NCBI GenBank assembly: GCA_965242905.1
Contig: CBDETM010000002.1
Span: 2,046,001-2,110,000, forward strand
DNA length: 64,000 bases
Source: Bin5 sp965242905
GTDB taxonomy: Bacteria; Chloroflexota; Anaerolineae; Caldilineales; Caldilineaceae
Reading direction: 5' to 3'
Part shown: positions 1 to 9,418 of the stretch, in pieces
How positions within the stretch are numbered: the stretch's first letter is position 1
Layout: every line of letters starts with the position of its first letter
Position numbers and translations under genes: made by a program
Notes under the pieces: generated by a model
Told to the model about the DNA's origin: nothing
The model's database searches: none
What the model saw: the letters and a program-made list of their open reading frames with translations, nothing else

Positions 1-1086
1 CTCGCTGTACGCCTCCCTATCCAGCGGCAACTCCACCGCCTCACCGGTGGCGCCGCTGTAGATCATCGCATTGGCCAGCTCCAGCGACTTCAACCCCTCT
101 TCGCCGTTGCAGCGCGGTTCGCCGCCCTCGCGAATCGCGCGGTGGAAATCCTTGTAGACGGCCGCATGCCCGTGCTGCTCCGGCTCGTCCTCGACACCGG
201 CGTCGGCATCAGCCGCTTCCGTGCGCACAAACGGTTCGGGGCTGTCGGTAATCAACTGGCGCAGGTCGGTCTCGTAGCGCTCGTACTCGATGCGGTCCTG
301 GTGCAGCACGATCTTCCCCCCCGTGCCGGACACCTCAAAAGTGCGGGGACCGCTCTCGGTCGTGCTGAAATAGATGGTGCCGTGCGCGTCCTCCGGCCAC
401 TCCAGCAGCGCGGTCGCGGTATCCTCGGTCTGGATCGCGTGCAGGCGCGTACAGGTGGCCGCGTAGACCCGCTGCGGCGAACCGACCAGATGGCAGACCA
501 GGTCCAGGTCATGCGGGGCCTGGTTCATCAGGACACCGCCGCCCTCGCCTCGCCACGTGCCCCGCCAGCCGCCGCGCAGGTAGTAGGCCGCCGTGCGCAT
601 CCACGGGAAGACGCCCGTCACCCGCTGGATACGGCCCAGCTGCCCGCTGTCGATCAACCGCTTCATCGCCCGCACGTGTGGCAGCTGCCGGTACTGGTAG
701 TTCACCGCCAGCACGCGGTTGTTGGCCCGCGCCGCCGCGATCATCGCGTCCGCCTCCTTGACCTGGATAGCGACCGGCTTTTCCACCAGCACATGGCTGC
801 CGGCGTTGAGCGCGTCGATTGCGATCGGCGCGTGGAATGGATGGGGCGTGATGATCACCGTCACGTCCGGCTTGGTCTCGGCCAGCATCTGCCGGTGGTC
901 GGGATAGAAGGGGCAGCCCCACTCCTCGGCCCGCTCCTGGCCCGGCTCCGGCGCCACGTCCGAACCGCCGACCACCTCGACTTCATCCAGGCTGAGCCCC
1001 ATCGAGTGGGAACGGAAAATGCCCGCGCCCATGCCAACCACAGCGTGGCGCAGCTTCGGTCCTTGTGGAGAGGGTGAGTTCGACAC
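1..1086 (-). CDS. Gfo/Idh/MocA family oxidoreductase (3' end outside the window)
   Basis: NAD(P)-dependent dehydrogenase of the Gfo/Idh/MocA family, probably acting on a sugar, polyol or related hydroxy compound in the cytoplasm. A GTG at 1084-1086, preceded by the ribosome site AAGGAAG, opens a frame that stays open to the window edge (362 codons seen). The N-terminus has a Rossmann segment (VVGMGAGIFRSH, about residues 16-27). The family EKP motif lies at about 102-104, and a GGGVLMNQAPHDLDL stretch matches the substrate-binding half. The last residues seen still look like family C-terminus, so little is missing. It is co-directional with the zinc dehydrogenase upstream, a usual partnership in sugar catabolism. 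The substrate cannot be read from the sequence. Confidence 0.9.
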   Translation of the reverse strand, partial: MSNSPSPQGPKLRHAVVGMGAGIFRSHSMGLSLDEVEVVGGSDVAPEPGQERAEEWGCPFYPDHRQMLAETKPDVTVIITPHPFHAPIAIDALNAGSHVLVEKPVAIQVKEADAMIAAARANNRVLAVNYQYRQLPHVRAMKRLIDSGQLGRIQRVTGVFPWMRTAAYYLRGGWRGTWRGEGGGVLMNQAPHDLDLVCHLVGSPQRVYAATCTRLHAIQTEDTATALLEWPEDAHGTIYFSTTESGPRTFEVSGTGGKIVLHQDRIEYERYETDLRQLITDSPEPFVRTEAADADAGVEDEPEQHGHAAVYKDFHRAIREGGEPRCNGEEGLKSLELANAMIYSGATGEAVELPLDREAYSE

Positions 1087-1206
1087 GTTGTCTTCCTTTA
1101 CCTGTTCGTTTGTACTCTATTTGAAATGTGGGAACAGCGGTGCATCGCGGATGGCGGCCACCGGCACGGTCGGGTCGATCCAGCGACCAAGGCCGGCCAC
1201 CGCGGC

Positions 1207-2226
1207 CTAGAAGTGCAGCATCGCCTTGACAACCTGGTTCTCCGGTTGGATCCAGCCGGGAAACGCGTCGATCAGCTCTTCCGGCGGCGTGCTGTGCGTA
1301 AGCCAGGGGGCCAGGTCGATCGCGCCGGTCTCCAGCGTCTCGACAACGCGGGCGAAATCGGCGCTGGTGGCGTTGCGGCTGCTGATCAGTGTCGTCTCGC
1401 GGCGGTGAAACTCCGGGTCGGGGAACGTGATATCGTCCTGCACCAGGCTGATAAAGACAACGCTGCCGCCCTGTTCGATCAGGCCCAGCGCGTTCATCAT
1501 CGAGCGTGCATTGCCGGTGGCGTCGAACACGGTCAGGGGCAGATCGCCGCCGAACACCGCCCGCAGCTGGGCCTCCGCGTCCCCGCGCCCGTCGATCAGA
1601 TGCTCCACCCCCAGGTTTTCCTGCACAAAGCGCATCCGATTCTCGTCGATCTCCATCACCGCCACGTCAGCGCCGGCCAAGCGCGCAAAAGCCACCGCGG
1701 TCAGCCCGATCGGACCGGCGCCTATCACCAGTGTCGACTCTCCCGGTTCCAGCCCGGCCCTGTCCACCGCGTGCGCACCGATGCACAGCGTCTCCACCAG
1801 GGCCAGATGTTCCAGCGGCAGCGTCTCGGAGCGGTGCAGCTTGTCGATCGGGACGGTGATCAGCTCACGCATGCCCCCATCCATATGCACGCCCAGTACC
1901 CCCAGATGGGAACAGCAGTTTATGCGCCCGCGACGGCACGCGCTGCACACGCCGCAGTTCAAATACGGCTCGACCGCGCACCGGTCGCCCGCGCGCAGGC
2001 TGCTTTCGGATTCCGGGTCGAGAGCCACAATCTCCACGCCCAGCTCATGGCCGAGGATGCGGGGGTAGCTGAAATAGGGCTGCCGCCCGCGAAAGGCGTG
2101 CAGGTCGGTACCGCATATCCCGACCCGGTGCACGCGCACAAGCGCCTCGCCCGCGCCCGGTTCAGCCGGCGGCGCGGTCTCCGTCAGATGCAGGCTGCCG
2201 GGTTTCTCCAATATGACGGTTTTCAT
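1207..2226 (-). CDS. Zinc-dependent medium-chain alcohol/polyol dehydrogenase
   Basis: Zinc MDR dehydrogenase of the sorbitol/threonine dehydrogenase type (339 aa), oxidising a secondary alcohol with NAD(P). Catalytic zinc ligands are visible as C38 in GICGTDLH and H60-E61 in LGHE. A structural zinc lobe NCGVCSACRRGRINCC supplies the four-cysteine site. The nucleotide fold has VIGAGPIGL. I chose the ATG at 2226 (MKTVILEKPG), which matches normal family N-termini; a TTG at 2256 would add ten atypical residues. It lies upstream of and in the same direction as the Gfo/Idh/MocA gene, 120 bp apart, and the two probably act in one sugar or polyol pathway. The exact substrate is unknown. Confidence 0.92.
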   Translation of the reverse strand: MKTVILEKPGSLHLTETAPPAEPGAGEALVRVHRVGICGTDLHAFRGRQPYFSYPRILGHELGVEIVALDPESESSLRAGDRCAVEPYLNCGVCSACRRGRINCCSHLGVLGVHMDGGMRELITVPIDKLHRSETLPLEHLALVETLCIGAHAVDRAGLEPGESTLVIGAGPIGLTAVAFARLAGADVAVMEIDENRMRFVQENLGVEHLIDGRGDAEAQLRAVFGGDLPLTVFDATGNARSMMNALGLIEQGGSVVFISLVQDDITFPDPEFHRRETTLISSRNATSADFARVVETLETGAIDLAPWLTHSTPPEELIDAFPGWIQPENQVVKAMLHF

Positions 2227-2301
2227 CGGGTCTTTTTGAAGTGGAATGGCTGACAACAGCGGCCGGGGAGTGGTATCGGCCCGCCAGGATTTGCCATCTG
2301 T

Positions 2302-3075
2302 TTAGCCGCTTGCCACCGGGCCGGCGGCGCCCACGACCTCTGGTGTGGCCGCGGCAGCGGGGTCGTGTCCGTTGCCCAGCCCCTCTATGTCGATCTGTCC
2401 GTCCTTCAGATACAGAACATAGTCCACATAGTCGTCTACGAGGCTGTCGTGCGTCACGATCAGGAAGGTGACGTTCTGCTCGCGCACGATGTGCTGGAAG
2501 AGGCTGAGGATTTCCCGCGCCGTCGTGCTGTCCAGCTCGCCGGTCGGCTCGTCCGCCAGGATCAGCTTCGGATCGTTGGCGAGCGAGCGCGCAATGGCCA
2601 CGCGTTGCTGTTGCCCGCCCGACAACTCAAAAGGCCGGTGATGCATCCAGCGCGTCAGGCCGACCAGGTCCAGGCAGTTTACCGTCTTCTCATGGCGTTC
2701 GCGGCCCTTGACGCCCGACATGCGCAGGATCAACTCGACGTTCTCAAAAGCGGACAGGCTGGGCAGAAGCCCGAAAGACTGAAAGATAAAGCCGACCTGC
2801 TCGCGTCGCCAGCGCGTCAACTGGCGCTCGCTCCACGAGTGAATCTCCTCGCCGAAGATGCGGATCTTGCCATCTGTCGGCGAATCCAGGCCGCCGATGC
2901 AGTTGAGGAGCGTGGTCTTGCCGCTGCCGGAGCGCCCCTTCAGCGCGGCGAAGGTCCCCTGTGCAATCTGCAGGTTGACGCCCTTGAGCGCGGCCACCTC
3001 CAGGCTGCCCGTCTTATAGACGCGCCAGACATCCTCGGTCTCGATGGCTGTGTTGGGGTAACGGTTTTTTTCCAT
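2302..3075 (-). CDS. ABC transporter ATP-binding protein (LolD/MacB type)
   Basis: ATPase subunit (257 aa) of an FtsX-type export or lipoprotein-release ABC system. Walker A GRSGSGKT lies at about 47-54, the Q-loop is FQSF, the signature is LSGGQQQR, Walker B is LILADEPTGELD and the H-loop sits in VTHDS. The 'EPTGELD' form and the length are typical of the MacB/LolD group rather than importers. It is the last gene of the minus-strand run adaptor, FtsX permease, ATPase, ATPase. The C-terminus (after about residue 225) is a short Ala/Gly/Pro-rich tail. Two ATPases next to one permease suggest a heterodimeric motor. Confidence 0.93.
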   Translation of the reverse strand: MEKNRYPNTAIETEDVWRVYKTGSLEVAALKGVNLQIAQGTFAALKGRSGSGKTTLLNCIGGLDSPTDGKIRIFGEEIHSWSERQLTRWRREQVGFIFQSFGLLPSLSAFENVELILRMSGVKGRERHEKTVNCLDLVGLTRWMHHRPFELSGGQQQRVAIARSLANDPKLILADEPTGELDSTTAREILSLFQHIVREQNVTFLIVTHDSLVDDYVDYVLYLKDGQIDIEGLGNGHDPAAAATPEVVGAAGPVASG

Positions 3076-3137
3076 CTGCGTTCCGGTTTCCGAATGTTTG
3101 TGACAGCACCCGAGTGATCAGCGCACTGAACCTTCTG

Positions 3138-4169
<1,032 letters not shown>

Positions 4170-4221
4170 CTCTCAATTTCCAACACCCAAAAACACCGCT
4201 CTCTCGCGTCAAACGCACCCA

Positions 4222-4256
4222 CTAAGAACTAAAAACTGACTACTAAAAACTGCCCT
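4222..4256. repeat. Period-7 intergenic repeat (5 units)
   Basis: Five consecutive 7-mers: CTAAGAA, CTAAAAA, CTGACTA, CTAAAAA, CTGCCCT. They fill the gap between the FtsX permease stop codon (4257) and the start of the next ATPase gene. The same 7-bp phase (CTGACYA core) recurs at 19716, 29910, 60202 and 62632. Confidence 0.75.
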
Positions 4257-7160
4257 TCACACCGTTTCGCCCAGCTTGATCGCCTGGAATATCTTCATGC
4301 GCATCAGCAGCGTGATCAGCACGCCCAGCGCGGCGACAAACAGGACCCCGAACAGCGCATACACACGCGTGATCGCCGGCCACGCGATCCCCACCAGGTA
4401 CGGCGGCGTCAAATCCGCGGCCGTGTTCCCCACCTGCAGGTAGGGGATGAACTGGTTGCTCACCGATGTGCCCAGCAGTGTCCCAGCACCAATCCCAACC
4501 AGAATCAGAAAGGCCAGCTCCCATGCCAGGAACATCGTCATCTGCCCCGAAGACAGACCGATCGAACGCAGGGTTCCCAGCTCAATGAAGCGGCGGCGGA
4601 ATGAGAACAGCGTATACAGCAGAAAGCCCAATACGGTCAGCAGCGCCGCCGCCAGGAAGCCCACTGAAAGAACGCCGAACAGCCCCTGCCGTTGCGGCTG
4701 CTTCTGCTCGTCCGCAATCCGCAGCCGGGCCGAATAGTAGTTGATGACATTGATGTCGTACTGCCGCAGCTCGCGCGTGAGACCTTCGTAGTCCGTGCCC
4801 GGCTCCGTGCGCACCAGCACATCGTACGGGAACTGTCCCCCCATCCGCTCGAACAGATAGTCGAGGTTGCCCACGACCAGCGGGGCGTCGGCGTCCGGGT
4901 ACCAGGTCGGGAAGTAGCGGAAATCGCCGACGATCTTCATCTGCATCTCCGCCCGTAGCCCGTAACGCGCCGCACCGACCAGTATCGTATCACCGACCAG
5001 CAGATTGTGATCGCGCATGAAGTCACGATGCAGCAGGACACCTTCGGAGGCCAGGGCCAGCGAGTTCATCAGCGAACCGAGTGACGCCGCCGCAAAATCT
5101 CGCCGCCAGTAGGCCGCCTTGGGGAAGTCGAGGCGGTCGATGCCGAAGACATGGGCATCCCGCCAGCGTCCGTCCATATGTACCCGCGCCTCGAAACGGG
5201 CAAAGCGGGTGGCCGCGCTGATGTGCGGAGAGCGCAAATGCTCCGAAACCGGCACAAAGGTCCAACTCGCCGTCTCTGGTGCACCGTCCGACGAGGACGA
5301 CTCCTCGCCGCTGCCGGGGAAGCCGCCCCCTCCGGCCGAAACCGGCGTGTCGCCCAGCTCCGCCAGCCGCCCATCGGCGCCCACCCGGTAGTAGGCGCGG
5401 TCGAACATGTGCCCGTCCAGCGTCTGCGCCAGCGATGTGGTGAAGGCGGACAGACTGAGCGTCAGCACCAATAGAATCATCGGCGCCGTGTACATGCTCC
5501 GGTTGCGCGCCAGCTGGCGGCTGGCCAGCAGCACGCCCACGCCGCCGCCCTTGGATGCAATCCAGGCGATGATCTGCATGAAATACGGCAAGATCCGCAG
5601 CGTCACCAACGTCAGCGCGAAAATCCCCAACGCCGGGATCAAAAACAGCAGCGGATTCTGAAAGATCGTATCATCCGTGACCGCGCCCGGCATGCTGATG
5701 CTGCCCTGTTCCTGCAGCAGATAGATGCCGTATCCGGCCGGAATCAGCAAAAGGATGTCCAGATAGGAGCGCTGCCACCACGGCGGCCGCAGGGTGCGCG
5801 CCATCTCCATCTTATAGGTCACAATAGTATGGCGCGCCGCACCGAACGAGGGCAGTGTCTGTGCCAGAAATGCGATCAGGACCGCGCCGATGCCGAACTG
5901 GAGCGTGGACTGCGTCAGCACCAGACGCAGGTCCGATTCGATCGTGAAATCCAGGAAGCTGCGCGTCGATCCGATCAGCCTCGCTACCGAGAAACTGAGC
6001 GGCAGACTCACCAATAGCGCGAGAATCCCCAGACACAGCGCCTCCAGGCCCGACATGCCCGCCACCTGCCCCACCGTCGCCCCGCGGCTGCGCAGAATCG
6101 CCACCTCATTGCGCTGCCGGGACACCGCCAAACCGACCACCAGGCTGATAAATGCCAGCAACAGACCGATGATCGGCACGCTGAAAGCGTAAAGCAGCGT
6201 TGTCAGCAGACCGCTGGCGCGTTGATAACGGCGCAGCGCGTCCAGGGGCGAGATGCTTAACTGGCTGTTGGCCATCAGCGCCGACACCTTCTGCTCCGCC
6301 CGGCGCCCGCGCACCAGCAAGCGGCCTACATCACTCGACGTCACATCCGAGCCGTCCATCACCAGGTACCACAGGCCCAGGTTCACGTCCTGCGGGTAGA
6401 CGGGTGCAACTCGATTGTGATAGCTCTGCTCTGGGATGACAAACAGCGTTTCCAGCGTCGACGGGTTGTAGAACCAGACGTCGCTGCTCAGGTCGGCAGG
6501 CTCCCACACGCCCGCAACCTTCACCGGCGTCTGATAGCGCTGGCTGTCGCCATTCTCGGCCCGGATGCGGCGGAACAGCATATACTCTTCGCCTACCTGC
6601 AGCCCGATCTCGTCCGCCAGCTCCCGGTTGACCAGTACCTCGATCGCCTCCTCCGAGTCGGACGGGGAGACTGCCGGGAAGGCGCCTTCGATGATATTGA
6701 TCGCCTCCTCAAAGCCGGAAATGAATCCCAGATTCACCCACTCCAACGGATCGGTTGTATCTGCGTACGCCACCTGCTCCGTGGGGAAAAGGCGGAAATT
6801 GTCCGTCTTGAAATAGCGGATCGTCTTCTTATGCGGAATGCCCAGTTCGCCCGCTGCCTGCTCGCTGAGGTAGACGTCCAGCGGCGCGATATCTTCCCAC
6901 TCCTGCGGACCGTACGTGGAGCCCAGGTAGCGGAACATGTACGCGAACGGGGGACGCGAGTAGGTCTCGTTGATGCCCGTTTCCGTCAACTCCTCCTGCA
7001 ACAGCCGGTAGTAGACCGCATCTGCATAGAGAGGAATGCTCATCACGAGCACGATCGAGGAGATCAGACCCAGGACCAGGGCAAGAGCCAACCACTGCTG
7101 GGCGAAGATACGTTTAATGGCGACAACGATAATCGCCGCAATGCGCAAAAGAAATTTCAT
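4257..7160 (-). CDS. FtsX-like ABC transporter permease
   Basis: Large membrane permease (967 aa) of the MacB/FtsX superfamily. A membrane anchor near residues 22-45 is followed by a soluble extracytoplasmic domain to about 310. A three-helix FtsX core follows (VGLAVSRQRNEVAILRSRGATVGQVAGM, typical of the conserved loop), then central helices around 465-560, a second extracytoplasmic domain with a Gly/Ser-rich stretch near 615-635, and a second FtsX core at the C-terminus (FIELGTLRSIGLSSGQM). The duplicated cores suggest one chain supplies both halves of the pore. It sits between the adaptor gene upstream and two ATPase genes downstream, so it should export a substrate or perform mechanotransmission in the envelope. 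The substrate is unknown. Confidence 0.92.
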   Translation of the reverse strand: MKFLLRIAAIIVVAIKRIFAQQWLALALVLGLISSIVLVMSIPLYADAVYYRLLQEELTETGINETYSRPPFAYMFRYLGSTYGPQEWEDIAPLDVYLSEQAAGELGIPHKKTIRYFKTDNFRLFPTEQVAYADTTDPLEWVNLGFISGFEEAINIIEGAFPAVSPSDSEEAIEVLVNRELADEIGLQVGEEYMLFRRIRAENGDSQRYQTPVKVAGVWEPADLSSDVWFYNPSTLETLFVIPEQSYHNRVAPVYPQDVNLGLWYLVMDGSDVTSSDVGRLLVRGRRAEQKVSALMANSQLSISPLDALRRYQRASGLLTTLLYAFSVPIIGLLLAFISLVVGLAVSRQRNEVAILRSRGATVGQVAGMSGLEALCLGILALLVSLPLSFSVARLIGSTRSFLDFTIESDLRLVLTQSTLQFGIGAVLIAFLAQTLPSFGAARHTIVTYKMEMARTLRPPWWQRSYLDILLLIPAGYGIYLLQEQGSISMPGAVTDDTIFQNPLLFLIPALGIFALTLVTLRILPYFMQIIAWIASKGGGVGVLLASRQLARNRSMYTAPMILLVLTLSLSAFTTSLAQTLDGHMFDRAYYRVGADGRLAELGDTPVSAGGGGFPGSGEESSSSDGAPETASWTFVPVSEHLRSPHISAATRFARFEARVHMDGRWRDAHVFGIDRLDFPKAAYWRRDFAAASLGSLMNSLALASEGVLLHRDFMRDHNLLVGDTILVGAARYGLRAEMQMKIVGDFRYFPTWYPDADAPLVVGNLDYLFERMGGQFPYDVLVRTEPGTDYEGLTRELRQYDINVINYYSARLRIADEQKQPQRQGLFGVLSVGFLAAALLTVLGFLLYTLFSFRRRFIELGTLRSIGLSSGQMTMFLAWELAFLILVGIGAGTLLGTSVSNQFIPYLQVGNTAADLTPPYLVGIAWPAITRVYALFGVLFVAALGVLITLLMRMKIFQAIKLGETV

Positions 7161-7223
7161 AACCGCAGCGGAGAGAGGTTTGTGGTGTCCTGCTGTCCTC
7201 TCTCCACGCTTTGCTCTCCGGTT

Positions 7224-8528
7224 CTATTGTCCGACTACAACCTGGCCCTCTTCCAGCCCTTCTTCGATCTCCACCCGATCGGGGGTCTGGATACCCACCT
7301 TCACATCGACCCGCCGCTGAATGTCGCCGTCCTGTACGACGACAAACCGCCTGCCGTCAAAAACGCGAATCGCCTGCGGCGGCAACCAGAGGACGGAATC
7401 CTTGTGTTCGAGTTGGACCCGTACCTGGACCAGGTCGCCCAGTTCAAAGCCTGCATCTTCCGCCAACTGATCGATCGTGATGCGGGTGGACTTGTCCGGG
7501 TCGATCACTTCACCGCTGCCGCCGCTGCCGAACGGGTAGGGCAGCCGCCGCACGAATCCGGTCAGAATCTCCCCAGGCCGGCCGACAAGAGAAATCTCCA
7601 CAGTCATCTCTTCAGCCAGCTCATTCATCTGATCGCTGATCAGATCGGCTTTGACCTCCAGGTCATTGATGTCCGCGATTGAAACAACTGAATCAAAAGC
7701 GTTCACCGGGCGGCCCGCAGTCAGCGAAACGGAAAGCAACTTGCCGTCGAAGGGAGCCGTGATCGTGGCGTCGGCGATGGCGCTCTGCAGCTTCTCGACC
7801 TGAAGTTGCGCCCTCGCGACGTCATTGATCAGGAGCGGATCCACGCCTTCGGTCAACTGCTCCAGCGCCAGTTCGGCCAGCTCAACCTGCTTGCCCTGGA
7901 CCGAAATCGCAAAATTGTCATCCGGACGTTCGGTTCGCAGATTGATCAGCTGCAACGAGGCGATGTCCAGGTTAATCTGCGCCCTGCGGATCTGAAACTC
8001 AAGATTCCTCTCCGCTGTGTACAGCCGCGATTGGGCCCGCTCCAGGCTCAACTGCGTAGAGGTCAACTCGCGCTCCAGGTCATCGATCTCCAGGTCCGCG
8101 ATGATCTGGCCTTCGGTGACGAGGTCGTTGCGCTTGGCGTAGACGTTGCGGATGCGGCCGCCTGTGCGGAAGAACAACGCCTCCTCTATCACCGGCGCCA
8201 CGCGACCGCTGAAGGTCCGTTCACGCATGATCTCGCCCACCTTAACCGAATAGGTCGGCTTGACCGGCACCACCGAGGTCGGGATCGGCGTCGGCGTAGG
8301 CTCATTGGCCGCGATCTCTGCGCTGCGGCCCGCCGGTAAGAGGGCGCAGCCGGCCAGCACAAAGCTGAGCGCGATTGGGAAGATTGCGCGCCCTATCCCC
8401 GCACAAGGGGCCAGAGCGGCCCACAACCCGCGGTTCAGACACCTGGTAAAAGGCAGACAGGCAGCATCAGTGACTGCCCGCACGCGTCCATGCCTCGATT
8501 CCATTCGAAGAGAAGGCAGACAGTTCAT
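7224..8528 (-). CDS. HlyD/MacA-type adaptor lipoprotein
   Basis: Membrane-fusion/adaptor subunit of the exporter. A lipoprotein signal ends in LSFVLAGC, followed by a Thr/Pro linker. A barrel/lipoyl half (GRVAPVIEEALFFRTGGRI...VTEGQIIADLEIDDLE) comes next, then a long coiled-coil hairpin with ELTSTQLSLERAQSRLYTAE, the returning lipoyl half (ATITAPFDGKLLSVSLTAGRPV), a beta-barrel and a C-terminal membrane-proximal domain. First gene of the exporter operon. The start is uncertain: ATG 8528 has a GAGAAG upstream and gives a long positively charged leader before the signal; ATG 8504 and a TTG nearer the lipobox are possible. No outer-membrane channel gene is present nearby, which fits a monoderm-like envelope. 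Confidence 0.88.
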   Translation of the reverse strand: MNCLPSLRMESRHGRVRAVTDAACLPFTRCLNRGLWAALAPCAGIGRAIFPIALSFVLAGCALLPAGRSAEIAANEPTPTPIPTSVVPVKPTYSVKVGEIMRERTFSGRVAPVIEEALFFRTGGRIRNVYAKRNDLVTEGQIIADLEIDDLERELTSTQLSLERAQSRLYTAERNLEFQIRRAQINLDIASLQLINLRTERPDDNFAISVQGKQVELAELALEQLTEGVDPLLINDVARAQLQVEKLQSAIADATITAPFDGKLLSVSLTAGRPVNAFDSVVSIADINDLEVKADLISDQMNELAEEMTVEISLVGRPGEILTGFVRRLPYPFGSGGSGEVIDPDKSTRITIDQLAEDAGFELGDLVQVRVQLEHKDSVLWLPPQAIRVFDGRRFVVVQDGDIQRRVDVKVGIQTPDRVEIEEGLEEGQVVVGQ

Positions 8529-8692
8529 TGGACCAATTTTTCTTCTCTGATGCACAGGATTTGTTCCAAACGCAGAAATGGGGATGCACAAGGCACAGAG
8601 AAACTCCAGTGCCTGGCGAAGGATCTTTCCCCCGTCCCGCAACAGATTGCGATTCGACGGCGACGAGAACGAAAGACGGGCAACGGTGCACT

Positions 8693-8715
8693 GTAATGGC
8701 AAAAGACATCATTAC
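8693..8715. promoter_or_regulatory. Inverted repeat in exporter operon leader
   Basis: GTAATG and CATTAC, a perfect 6-bp dyad with an 11-bp spacer. It lies just inside the expected transcript of the exporter operon, about 10-30 nt after the likely start. Position and symmetry fit a repressor operator; there is no independent support. Confidence 0.35.
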
Positions 8716-8730
8716 GTCAGCTAAAGGAGA

Positions 8731-8759
8731 AGTATAAACGTCCATCCCCAATCTACCAA
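8731..8759 (-). promoter_or_regulatory. Sigma70-like promoter for exporter operon
   Basis: On the minus strand: -35 TTGGTA, 17-bp spacer, -10 TATACT. It is about 200 bp upstream of the adaptor start and has no competing gene in between, so it should drive the adaptor-permease-ATPase-ATPase operon. Confidence 0.55.
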
Positions 8760-8946
8760 ACTCCACACACCAAATGCTCTATTCCTTTCCTCCCGCAGCC
8801 AGCCGTACGACTGACAACCGCCCGCCGCTCCGACTGCAGCAAATGCCGCCCACAATCAGGGACGACCTTCCGAATACCCCAAGTAACCACTTATCCATAG
8901 CCAGTCCGCGATCAACACTAAGGCAGAGAAACCGCCGTCTCTAACC
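8760..8946. other. Intergenic, nothing recognised
   Basis: Non-coding stretch between the exporter promoter and the composite repeat. Reading frames here are short and lack protein-like composition. No RNA gene or mobile-element end was recognised. Confidence 0.5.
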
Positions 8947-8947
8947 C

Positions 8948-9037
8948 CTGGCCCCCAGCCCCTGGCCCCTGCAGTTTTGGGCGGTCGGGCCTAGTCGGCC
9001 CTCCCTTGTGCGGGGGCTCCGCCCCCGCAACGCCCCC
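8948..9037. repeat. Composite repeat, copy A: heptamers plus double hairpin
   Basis: Heptamers CTGGCCC, CCAGCCC, CTGGCCC run in phase into CTGCAG (8969-8974). A fixed block follows with two dyads: GGGCC-TAGTC-GGCCC (8987-9001) and GCGGGGGC-TCC-GCCCCCGC (9010-9028). Almost the same block, again preceded by heptamers, is found at 60202-60291. Probably a REP-like element. The rest of the gap to the sulfatase start at 9419 holds no gene I can support. Confidence 0.8.
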
Positions 9038-9418
9038 CCTGGACGTGCCTCATCGACCGGGTGTCGACATTGGTGACAGGTGCCTATTCGAAGATGCCCG
9101 GCCAGACCACGTCCCGCCAGTCCCATCAGATCCCCGTAGGTGCCGGCCCTGTGCCTGCCCATCTGCCACCTGGTCGATGGACGGCAAGCAATTTCAGCCA
9201 CCACTGGCACGATGCCCCCGCCTGACCTTTCTCGCCCCAAAAATGAACTGCATCCGTTACCGCAGCTGCCAATAGCGTTCCCCGGAGTGATGGGATAGAA
9301 TGCCTGACCAGACGGCTTCGCGAAGCTCGATCCATCCGCAGAACTGTCGGCTATCCGCGCCCCCGCCTGCTGGGGCGTATCGAACATCGTCAGAATCAGA
9401 CTTCGGAGGAATCAAACT

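Noticed and set aside
142..1077. Plus-strand frame of 311 codons at the left edge
   Set aside because: The minus strand codes for a Gfo/Idh/MocA protein across the same bases, starting at GTG 1086.
1126..2253. Plus-strand frame opposite the zinc dehydrogenase
   Set aside because: Low-complexity His/Arg-rich translation; the minus strand has zinc and NAD motifs.
8941..9387. Minus-strand frame of 148 codons
   Set aside because: It covers the composite repeat; the peptide GRSPRTREGR reappears at 60230-60300 only because the DNA repeat does.
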